From Thermoplasmata archaeon (GTDB lineage Archaea; Thermoplasmatota; Thermoplasmata; Thermoplasmatales; Thermoplasmataceae), in assembly GCA_021792595.1 (NCBI GenBank), contig JAJYUI010000006.1, positions 1-33,921 on the forward strand: 33,921 nucleotides of DNA. Reading direction: 5' to 3'. Made by a program: the position numbers and the translations under genes. This document shows positions 23,102-29,459 of the stretch, in pieces (position 1 is the first letter of the stretch; the number at the start of each line of letters is the position of its first letter). The notes beneath the pieces are model-generated. The model worked only from the letters and a program-made list of their open reading frames with translations, was not told the origin of the DNA and did no database searches.

Positions 23102-23809
23102 ATGGAACGCCTCGCGATTGCAACAAGGTATGGAGATGTGTCGCTTCTCTTCCGCAGGGGTGAAAAGTACCTCGTGACACTGCATGGAATGGGGGGTTCG
23201 GGAAATAACTGGATGAAGATTGTTTCCGGCCTTCCTGAAGATTGGGGGCTCGTGCTTCCCGATCTGCTTGGTCATGGAAGATCCGACAGGCCCGACATAA
23301 AGTATGAGGTTTCCCAGCAGTGCGAGGCCATCAATGATCTCATCAGGGAACTGGAAATCAGTGACTTTTCACTCATGGGCCACTCGTACGGAGGATGGAT
23401 TTCCATGAGATACCAGGAGCTCTACGGAGGAAACAGGAAAGTAATCCTGGTTGCCTCTGCAGGGATCAACCCCACTGTAGTGGAAATGAACGGAATGTTC
23501 GAACCTTTCCTTGATCGGGTCTACAAGGTGAGCAGCTTCAATGACAGGGATACCATCAGGAAAATACTCCTCAACAACGGAAGGCCGGAGGAGAAGATGA
23601 CAGAATCCAGGCTATCGGGCGTTCCGGGTTCATACCTGCTCATCTGGGGAGACAATGACACCATGATTCCGCTGGAATACGGAAAGCGTCTCCAACGATA
23701 CATACCTGGTTCCAGGCTTGAGATAATCAGGGGGGCCGGCCATATGCCGCACGTGACTAACCCGGGAGTAGTTCAGGAACTGGTCTCCTCGTTCCTGCTG
23801 AGGGAATAA
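23102..23809 (+). CDS. Alpha/beta-fold hydrolase
   Basis: The 235-residue protein has a complete catalytic triad. S95 lies in the nucleophile elbow GHSYGG, D186 in WGDNDTMIP and H214 in GAGHMPH; LHGMGGSG (28-35) forms the oxyanion region and LPDLLGHGRSDRP is the typical strand after it. It is soluble and could be an esterase, a thioesterase or a C-C bond hydrolase; nothing fixes the substrate. The lid region is short. The ATG at 23102 lies about 28 nt after the TATA-like CATATAC, suggesting a leaderless mRNA. Its last 37 nt overlap the end of the nitrilase gene on the other strand. Confidence 0.92.
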   Translation: MERLAIATRYGDVSLLFRRGEKYLVTLHGMGGSGNNWMKIVSGLPEDWGLVLPDLLGHGRSDRPDIKYEVSQQCEAINDLIRELEISDFSLMGHSYGGWISMRYQELYGGNRKVILVASAGINPTVVEMNGMFEPFLDRVYKVSSFNDRDTIRKILLNNGRPEEKMTESRLSGVPGSYLLIWGDNDTMIPLEYGKRLQRYIPGSRLEIIRGAGHMPHVTNPGVVQELVSSFLLRE

Positions 23810-24549
23810 CATCCGGGGTCTTCCCTTGACCTGATCTCTGCCAGTTCTGAGAAATCGCTGTGATCAACCTGGGCTTCCACGATTCCATTCATGGAGTGGA
23901 AATATCGTAACTTCACTCCAAACTGGTACCTGTATGGAACCGCTATCACCGAATTTCCCCCGAATTCCGGGGATGCTGAATTCACCGAAATCACGGCTAC
24001 CCTGTTTTCAAGGGCCCTGGCAGAAACATAAATGTGCCACATATCCTGAAAGTCTAATGGTATGAGAGATGGGTTGACAATAACCCTTGCCCCCCTTCTT
24101 GCGACGTTCTTCGTGAAATATGGAAAGTCCAGATCGTAGCAGACCTCCACTGCAAGCCTGATGTCCCCCGCACTGAAGACCTCCATCCTCTCGCCCCCCA
24201 GGAGTTCGTTTGCCTCGTTGCGGAAAAGGCTGATCTTAGGCTGGATCCCAACCAGCTTTCCGTTATGGATCACCGGGGAAATGTTCCTTGCTGATCCGTC
24301 CTTCATCTTGACTGCAAAGCTTCCCGGCACAACCAGGCTTCCGTGCGATGCCGATACTGACTCAAACTGCCTGACGACCTCTTCATATTCACTCCACGAA
24401 AGGGTGTCAGATACCCACTTTTCAGGCAGGACAAGCAATTGTGGATTCCGTGACTCAACCATGCCCACCACTTCTGAATCCACGTAATGCCAGGCATTTT
24501 CAAGCTTCATCCTCTTTGTCTCTATTCCCACAACCTTCAAAGCGTTCAC
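23773..24549 (-). CDS. Nitrilase-superfamily amidohydrolase
   Basis: The Glu-Lys-Cys triad of carbon-nitrogen hydrolases is visible: E43 in VLPEKW, K105 in GIQPKISLF and C137 in AVEVCYDLDFP. Further typical segments are VVPGSFAV, RGARVIVNPSL and SARALENRVAVISVN. The 258 residues are the normal length. It should split an amide or nitrile-like bond of a small molecule; the substrate is unknown. The start is GTG at 24547-24549, only 6 nt after the coaBC stop, so translation is probably coupled in a thioesterase-coaBC-nitrilase operon. A link to pantothenate or CoA turnover is suggested only by this position. Its 3' end overlaps the alpha/beta hydrolase gene tail-to-tail. Confidence 0.9.
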   Translation of the reverse strand: MNALKVVGIETKRMKLENAWHYVDSEVVGMVESRNPQLLVLPEKWVSDTLSWSEYEEVVRQFESVSASHGSLVVPGSFAVKMKDGSARNISPVIHNGKLVGIQPKISLFRNEANELLGGERMEVFSAGDIRLAVEVCYDLDFPYFTKNVARRGARVIVNPSLIPLDFQDMWHIYVSARALENRVAVISVNSASPEFGGNSVIAVPYRYQFGVKLRYFHSMNGIVEAQVDHSDFSELAEIRSREDPGCYSLSRNEETSS

Positions 24550-24555
24550 CAGTGA

Positions 24556-25737
24556 CTAGCTAACCAACCCGGCCAGGAGCGATGCAATCTTTGAGCACGA
24601 CTCCTCCTTTGTCTCTGCAATGATCTCCTCTTCGGATCCTAGAGAAACAAAGAGATACCTGCCTCTGCCGCTTCCAAAGGGTGTAGTACCAGTATCGTAG
24701 TGGTTTGCAACGACTGCCTCTGCCCCAATGTCCCTGAAATGTTCCAGGTGGTCCCTGTCGTCCTTCGAGGTCAGCCTGAATGGAACGATCACTCCCCGGT
24801 GTAGCTTCCTGATCGCCTCCAGGAGTTTTGCCTGGGGAACAAGCTGTATCTCCTGCTTGGTCGAGCTGCTTAACTTCTTCGAAGACTTCTCAACCGTAAA
24901 GTCGGGTATTGCTGCAGGCACCACGACCATGTCGTAGGCCTCCTTCAGCAGGAACTTAATCCCGTCGAAATATTCCTTCACGCTGAACGCCTCGCTGATC
25001 TTGATCTGCTGTGGAAGCTCCCTTGGAACGTTTCCCAGCACTGTCACGTGATTGCCCATCCTGTAAAGCGCCCTGGAGAGCCAGTATCCTGTCTCACCGG
25101 AAGACCTGTTTGTTATAACCCTGACCGGGTCTATCTCAGAGTAGCCGTTTCCCGTGATTACCAGGACTTTCTTCCCTGCCTGCACCCCTGCGAACGACCT
25201 GATTGTCTCGTCGATCACTGAATCATTTGCCGGAATCTTGGCCTTACCCTGCAGTTCCACTGGGTTCACGAAGCGAACGCCGATTTCCCTGAGGAACTCC
25301 ATGTTCCTGGTCATTACCGGGTTCGTGAACATGCTCAGGTGCATCACTGGAACCGCGATGACCGGGTTTCCGTTGCCTATCGCATGACTGAAGAGCGCAG
25401 TTGTAACAGAATCGGTGATTCCCGATGCCATCTTCCCAATGGTATTGTATGTAGCCGGTACTATGAGCAGAGTCTTGTTTCCACCCTCGAGCAGCGAGAT
25501 GTGCTCCACGTTTCCAGTAATCCCGGTCGCAACATCATTCCCTGAAGCCCATTTCATGAGTTCAGGAGATACCAGCTTGGCAGAATCTGGGCTCATCGCC
25601 ACTCTCACGTTAGCCCCTTCCCTCCTGAGATCCCTGACGAGATCCGGAACCCTGTAAACGGATAGGCTTCCACTGGTTGCGATCACTATTTCCTTCCCGA
25701 GGAGAGGGAGATAACTCTTCAGTTCTATATCATTCAT
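24556..25737 (-). CDS. coaBC: Bifunctional phosphopantothenoylcysteine synthetase/decarboxylase
   Basis: This flavoprotein adds cysteine to 4'-phosphopantothenate and then decarboxylates the product, in CoA synthesis. The N-terminal CoaC domain has IVIATSGSLSVYRVPDLVRDLRREG, VPATYNTIGKMASGITDS and AVPVMHLSMFTNPV with the catalytic His region. The C-terminal CoaB domain begins near VLVITGNGYSEIDPVRVITNRSSGETG and has VVVPAAIPDF and RGRYLFVS. At 393 residues it is close to the family size. The ATG at 25737 is preceded by GGTGAGTG, which overlaps the stop of the upstream gene, and fits the family start better than an ATG nine codons earlier. Confidence 0.95.
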   Translation of the reverse strand: MNDIELKSYLPLLGKEIVIATSGSLSVYRVPDLVRDLRREGANVRVAMSPDSAKLVSPELMKWASGNDVATGITGNVEHISLLEGGNKTLLIVPATYNTIGKMASGITDSVTTALFSHAIGNGNPVIAVPVMHLSMFTNPVMTRNMEFLREIGVRFVNPVELQGKAKIPANDSVIDETIRSFAGVQAGKKVLVITGNGYSEIDPVRVITNRSSGETGYWLSRALYRMGNHVTVLGNVPRELPQQIKISEAFSVKEYFDGIKFLLKEAYDMVVVPAAIPDFTVEKSSKKLSSSTKQEIQLVPQAKLLEAIRKLHRGVIVPFRLTSKDDRDHLEHFRDIGAEAVVANHYDTGTTPFGSGRGRYLFVSLGSEEEIIAETKEESCSKIASLLAGLVS

Positions 25738-25745
25738 CTGGTCAC

Positions 25746-26153
25746 TCACCGGAATACGAACCATGTACCTATAGCTCTTGCCGAAAGTTTCCCTTCACCG
25801 TCTGTCACTTCCACTTCCACGTAGGCAAGGTTCTTGCCAGCCTTGACCAGTTTCCCTTTCGCCGTGACAGGCCCTTTGGATATTGGGCGAAGGAAATTGA
25901 CCGTGAGGCTGGAAGTCACCTGGTTGAGAAGGTTCTCGCTTGTGATGATGCAGAGCCCCCCTGCTGTGTCAACGAGGGACATCACGGCTCCTCCGTTCAT
26001 TATGTCACCGACCCTTTTCAGGTGCTCCTGAAGATCACATTCTATGATGACCTCGCCATCCTCCGCCTTCAGGACCCTGAGATTGAAGGATTTCAGGAAA
26101 GGATCGTTCCTGACGGCTGTTGTAAGTTCTTCAGCGGTTATGTTCACCCGCAT
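25746..26153 (-). CDS. PaaI-like hotdog-fold thioesterase
   Basis: The 135-residue protein has the hotdog signature MNGGAVMSLVDTAGG, in which Asn replaces the more common His before GG, followed by VTSSLTVNFLRPISKGPVTAKGKLVKAGKNLAYVEVEV. Members of this group hydrolyse acyl-CoA or aryl-CoA thioesters in the cytoplasm. It is the first gene of a likely operon with coaBC (8-nt gap) and the nitrilase, which makes a CoA-related role plausible. The ATG at 26151-26153 is chosen over a TTG just before it because it lies about 27 nt from the TATA-like CGATAAAG (complement of 26177-26184). Confidence 0.9.
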   Translation of the reverse strand: MRVNITAEELTTAVRNDPFLKSFNLRVLKAEDGEVIIECDLQEHLKRVGDIMNGGAVMSLVDTAGGLCIITSENLLNQVTSSLTVNFLRPISKGPVTAKGKLVKAGKNLAYVEVEVTDGEGKLSARAIGTWFVFR

Positions 26154-26176
26154 CAATTGTTATTTCACTATTGAAT

Positions 26177-26184
26177 CTTTATCG
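26177..26184 (-). promoter_or_regulatory. TATA box of the thioesterase-coaBC-nitrilase operon
   Basis: CGATAAAG on the minus strand is about 27 nt upstream of the ATG at 26153. Confidence 0.45.
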
Positions 26185-26227
26185 CACCTGGAACTTTTTC
26201 CTTGCCTGTTTCAACCTTCCTACAGGC

Positions 26228-26237
26228 AAAATATAAA
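26228..26237 (+). promoter_or_regulatory. TATA box of the TrmB-type gene
   Basis: AAAATATAAA is a near-ideal archaeal TATA box centred 27 nt before a GTG at 26260, which fixes that codon as a probable leaderless start. Confidence 0.6.
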
Positions 26238-26259
26238 TGAATTGAGATTATGCATTCCT

Positions 26260-26970
26260 GTGGAAATCAATTCTGACCAGATGTCAAGGATCATGAATTC
26301 TCTCAAGCTTCTAGGGCTCTCTTCCTATGAAGCTCAGGGATTTGCAGCTCTTGTGTACCACGGGGTGGCAAATGCCGATACCATAGCGGAGAGTGCAAAG
26401 ATCCCCAGGACCTCTGCCTACAAGGTGATGGAATCTCTTGTCGAGAAGGGGCTTGCCAGGGAGACTGAGGGGAGACCCAAGATGTTCAAGCCTGAGGATC
26501 TCAATGTGGTCAAGAACCAGACTGAGGCAAGAATCAAGACGCTGTTTGAGGACCTGAGGTTCCTGCAGGAAGTCATAACCTCAAAGGGCGAACCGCAGCT
26601 CGTATACACCATCTACGGAAATGAGAAGGTGTTCATGAAGCTACAGGAGATGATCAACCTGACAGAGCACGACCTGTACATCTGCACCCCAAGAGTCAGG
26701 GAGATCAGGACCGAGTTGAAGAAGAGCATAGAGAATGCCGTCAAACGCGGGGTGAGGGTGGTGTTTGTAACTCCTCCAAACAAGAGGGTGCCGGAACACA
26801 CGGAATCGTTTATTGTCGATGGGCTTATTGCCACGGACGTGGTCAGCGATGGCGCCAGAGCCCTGCTGGCCGGGCCAGAGATGGAAGCCTGCGGATACAC
26901 TGACAACCCGGCACTTGCGATGCACGTGTACCAGTTCATCCAGATGCTGATAGAGAAGAGAAGCGCATAA
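26260..26970 (+). CDS. TrmB-family transcriptional regulator
   Basis: The N-terminal winged helix (LKLLGLSSYEAQGFAALVYHGVANADTIAESAKIPRTSAYKVMESLVEKGLARE) is the TrmB type. It is followed by a helical coil (EARIKTLFEDLRFLQEVI) and a phospholipase-D-like domain (HDLYICTPRVREI, AVKRGVRVVFVTPP) without the sugar-binding C-terminal domain of full TrmB. At 236 residues it resembles the short TrmB-like regulators common in archaea. The frame is open far upstream into the thioesterase gene, but the TATA box at 26228-26237 fixes transcription near 26260, where a GTG lies in frame. ATG at 26281 is the alternative. Its targets are unknown; it is divergent from the thioesterase-coaBC operon. Confidence 0.9.
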   Translation: MEINSDQMSRIMNSLKLLGLSSYEAQGFAALVYHGVANADTIAESAKIPRTSAYKVMESLVEKGLARETEGRPKMFKPEDLNVVKNQTEARIKTLFEDLRFLQEVITSKGEPQLVYTIYGNEKVFMKLQEMINLTEHDLYICTPRVREIRTELKKSIENAVKRGVRVVFVTPPNKRVPEHTESFIVDGLIATDVVSDGARALLAGPEMEACGYTDNPALAMHVYQFIQMLIEKRSA

Positions 26971-27080
26971 ACAGTGTCAAGCGGAAAGAAAGCCGTCCCA
27001 TATGGTTTCGTCATTATCTAATAACATATTCATCAAAAGCAGAGCATTCCAGACCATACCAAATCCGGGGATGCACTTAA

Positions 27081-27088
27081 TTTATAAA
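27081..27088 (+). promoter_or_regulatory. TATA box of the nfo operon
   Basis: TTTATAAA lies about 28 nt before the ATG at 27113, with no Shine-Dalgarno motif in between. Confidence 0.55.
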
Positions 27089-27112
27089 CAGAAGAACAAT
27101 TAATCCGAACCC

Positions 27113-27973
27113 ATGAAATTCGAAGAACTGACCATGGGAGGACATATGTCCAGTGCTGGCGGCATCTGGAATGCCCCGGTAAACTCGGCCAAATTCAATT
27201 TCAGGTCCTTCCAGATATTTTCCAAGAACCAGATGCAATGGAGTGCCAGGCCCCTCGTTGAAAGCGACGTGGACAGGTTCAAGTCTGAAGTCAGGAAGAA
27301 CAGGCTTGGAGGGATTATGGTTCATGCATCTTATTTGCTGAACCTTGGATCGCCTAAGGAAGACCTCAGGGAAAAATCCCTGAACGGTTTAGCCGACGAG
27401 CTCAGGAGATGCGATACGCTTGGGATAGAGTACCTGGTGCTTCATCCGGGTTCTTCCTCCGGTACCACCCTGAAACTTGCCATAGAATCAATCGCTTCCG
27501 GGATTGGATCAGCCATTGACCAGACAGAACGGGCCTCTGTTCTCATCGAGACTGCAGCGGGCCAGGGCAGTACTGTCGGGCATACTTTTGAGGAACTCGC
27601 CTCCATTCTTGACGGTGTCGGAAACAAGGACAGATCGGGAGTATGCTTCGATACATGCCACGTGTATGCTTCAGGCTATGACATCAAGTCACCTGATGGG
27701 TATGAAAGCGTGATGGAGAAGTTCGATTCGCTGATCGGGCTGAAGAAGCTCAAGGGGTTTCACCTCAACGATTCCAAGAAGGGTCTTGGAAGCAGGGTTG
27801 ATCGCCATGAACAGATAGGTGACGGCATGCTGGGTGCCGACGGTATCATGAATTTCATCAGGGACAACAGACTTAGGGGAAAGCCCATGGTGCTTGAGAC
27901 TCCGCTTGGTGAGGAGGGATATGAAAAGGACCTCAATGTAATCAGGAAGAATCTTGGAGAGGACGGAAAATGA
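27113..27973 (+). CDS. nfo: Endonuclease IV (AP endonuclease)
   Basis: Endonuclease IV cuts DNA 5' of abasic sites in base-excision repair. The three-zinc site can be followed in order: GGHMSSAGG (H11), VHASYLLNL (H71), LHPGSSSG (H111), IETAAGQGS (E146), CFDTCHVYASGYD (D180, H183), HLNDSKKGLGSRVDRHEQIGDG and LETPLGEEG. The 286 residues are the usual length. The transcript is probably leaderless. The stop overlaps the start of the DUF1015 gene by 4 nt (ATGA), so both are one operon, which also seems to run into the tRNA gene. Confidence 0.96.
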   Translation: MKFEELTMGGHMSSAGGIWNAPVNSAKFNFRSFQIFSKNQMQWSARPLVESDVDRFKSEVRKNRLGGIMVHASYLLNLGSPKEDLREKSLNGLADELRRCDTLGIEYLVLHPGSSSGTTLKLAIESIASGIGSAIDQTERASVLIETAAGQGSTVGHTFEELASILDGVGNKDRSGVCFDTCHVYASGYDIKSPDGYESVMEKFDSLIGLKKLKGFHLNDSKKGLGSRVDRHEQIGDGMLGADGIMNFIRDNRLRGKPMVLETPLGEEGYEKDLNVIRKNLGEDGK

Positions 27974-29142
27974 AGCTCATCCCTTTCAGGCCCTACACAT
28001 TCAGGGATTCCATATCCAGGTCTGCTTCACCGCCGTTTGACACCATCAACGAAGAACTTGCGGAAGAGTTGAGGAAGGAACCGACCAACATTGTCAACAT
28101 AACAATTCCCCTGGAGAACGGAATTCCTCCATCAGCAATACTTAAGAAATGGCTTGAGGATGGAACGCTGAAGCGAATTGACAAGGATTCGTACATCGGC
28201 ATAATCCAGGAATTCAAGTACAACGAAACCCCCTTAAGGAGACTGGGACTCATTGGACTTGTCGAGATTTTTCCAGATGACGGCAATGTGCGCCCGCATG
28301 AGGAAACCTTCGAGAAACCTCTCCAGGGAAGGTTTGAACTCATGAAGGAGATCAATGGGCAACCTGAGCCCATATTCATGCTGGTATCGTCAAATAAGTT
28401 CGAGAGGGTCCTTGCAAGGGCCCTTGCCGAAGGCGAGGAAATTTTCGATTTTGAGGAACCAATAGGTGTTGTCAACCGGGTCATCCAGATCAGTTCCCCG
28501 GAAACCGTGGCGGAAATTTCAAAATCGCTGGAAGGGGAATCTGCCATTGTTGCAGATGGGCACCACAGGCTGGGAGCAACGAGAAGACTTGCTGCACTGA
28601 ATCCGAACAATCCGTTCTGGAGTTCCTGCATGTCTTACATAAGTTCCGTCCACGATTCAGGTCTCCTGATTGCCGGAATACACAGGGTCGTGAAGAAGAA
28701 GCTGAACCTGCAGGATTACCTTGGAAAGATTTCGGATCGTTTCAATGTTGAGGAGATCACTTCGTTCAATGGCCAGGAATCAATGGTGCTGTATGACGGG
28801 TCACAGAGATACCTTAAAATTTCACCGAAGTCCATACCGGAAGAATATCCTGAGAAATTCAGGTCCTCCATAGTGCCGCTCACCTATGTGCTGAATGAAC
28901 TTCTTTTCAGGGAATGTCTTGGTTTCAATGACTTGGATATCTCGGATCTGGTTGAGTATCAGCATGACCTTTACCATGCTGTGAAAAGCGTCGAAAATGG
29001 AGAGGCTTCGTTTGCTGTTCTGATGCCATACTGGAACAAGAATTCGTTCATACAGTTCGTTATCAATGGCGACACGCTTCCTCCCAAGTCGACTTATTTT
29101 TATCCGAAGATTCCTTCCGGCATTGCCATAAACTTACCATGA
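27970..29142 (+). CDS. DUF1015 family protein
   Basis: The 390-residue protein matches DUF1015 (COG4198): an N-terminal LIPFRPYTFRD and SRSASPPFDTI, a long middle domain with EEIFDFEEPIGVVNRVIQI, the signature IVADGHHRLGATRRL, and a C-terminal domain with DLVEYQHDLYHAV and SFAVLMPY. The function of this widespread family is not established; the conserved DGHHR suggests catalysis or ligand binding. It is cytoplasmic. It overlaps nfo by 4 nt and ends one base before tRNA-Thr. Whether it is related to DNA repair or only shares a promoter is unknown. Confidence 0.93.
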   Translation: MKLIPFRPYTFRDSISRSASPPFDTINEELAEELRKEPTNIVNITIPLENGIPPSAILKKWLEDGTLKRIDKDSYIGIIQEFKYNETPLRRLGLIGLVEIFPDDGNVRPHEETFEKPLQGRFELMKEINGQPEPIFMLVSSNKFERVLARALAEGEEIFDFEEPIGVVNRVIQISSPETVAEISKSLEGESAIVADGHHRLGATRRLAALNPNNPFWSSCMSYISSVHDSGLLIAGIHRVVKKKLNLQDYLGKISDRFNVEEITSFNGQESMVLYDGSQRYLKISPKSIPEEYPEKFRSSIVPLTYVLNELLFRECLGFNDLDISDLVEYQHDLYHAVKSVENGEASFAVLMPYWNKNSFIQFVINGDTLPPKSTYFYPKIPSGIAINLP

Positions 29143-29143
29143 T

Positions 29144-29216
29144 GCCACTGTAGCTCAGATGGAGGAGCGGCTGATTCGTAATCAGCAGGTCGGGGGATCG
29201 AAACCCTCCAGTGGCT
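29144..29216 (+). tRNA. tRNA-Thr, anticodon CGT
   Basis: A full cloverleaf can be drawn: acceptor GCCACTG/CAGTGGC (29144-29150, 29209-29215), D stem GCTC/GAGC, anticodon stem GCTGA/TCAGC with loop TTCGTAA, variable AGGTC, and T stem GGGGG/CCCTC with one G-T pair around loop ATCGAAA. Anticodon CGT reads ACG (Thr). There is no intron and CCA is not encoded. A T5 run at 29236-29240 may terminate it. It begins one base after the DUF1015 stop. Confidence 0.95.
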
Positions 29217-29459
29217 TAGTTCACAAAATAGTAGGTTTTTAACATATTGCAACGCTTTTATTTTTGAGGATTTCGAATGAGCTATTGAATTCCCGTAAAG
29301 AACGTTGACATGCATGCTGGAACCGTGTCAACGACCACCGATAACATGGAATCTCCATTCCTACCGGCACCGGTAAACTGCGCTTCCAGGCTTCCCCAAA
29401 TCTGAAAGTCAGTAGAGGCTCAACTTCACCCTGTAGTTGATGAGCAGGCGGAAGATCGA
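29217..29459. other. Intergenic region with two inverted repeats
   Basis: Between the tRNA and the convergent metallopeptidase gene lie about 240 nt without a supported gene. CGTTGACA (29303-29310) and TGTCAACG (29326-29333) are perfect 8-bp arms around 15 nt that contain GCATGC. TACCGG CA CCGGTA (29362-29375) is a second perfect palindrome. A minus-strand frame starting GTG at 29463, overlapping the metallopeptidase stop as GTGA, runs to 29239 but resembles nothing known to me. The repeats could be RNA structure or terminators. Confidence 0.45.
29303..29333. repeat. Inverted repeat with 8-bp arms
   Basis: CGTTGACA and TGTCAACG are exact complements separated by 15 nt. It could be a hairpin in RNA or a protein site. 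Confidence 0.5.

Noticed and set aside
22943-23275. Minus-strand frame of 110 codons before ppdK
   Set aside because: Most of it is the shadow of the alpha/beta hydrolase start, and the ppdK TATA box lies at its end.
26044-26259. Extension of the TrmB-type gene into the thioesterase gene
   Set aside because: It would overlap a real gene on the other strand and lies upstream of the TATA box that fixes the start near 26260.
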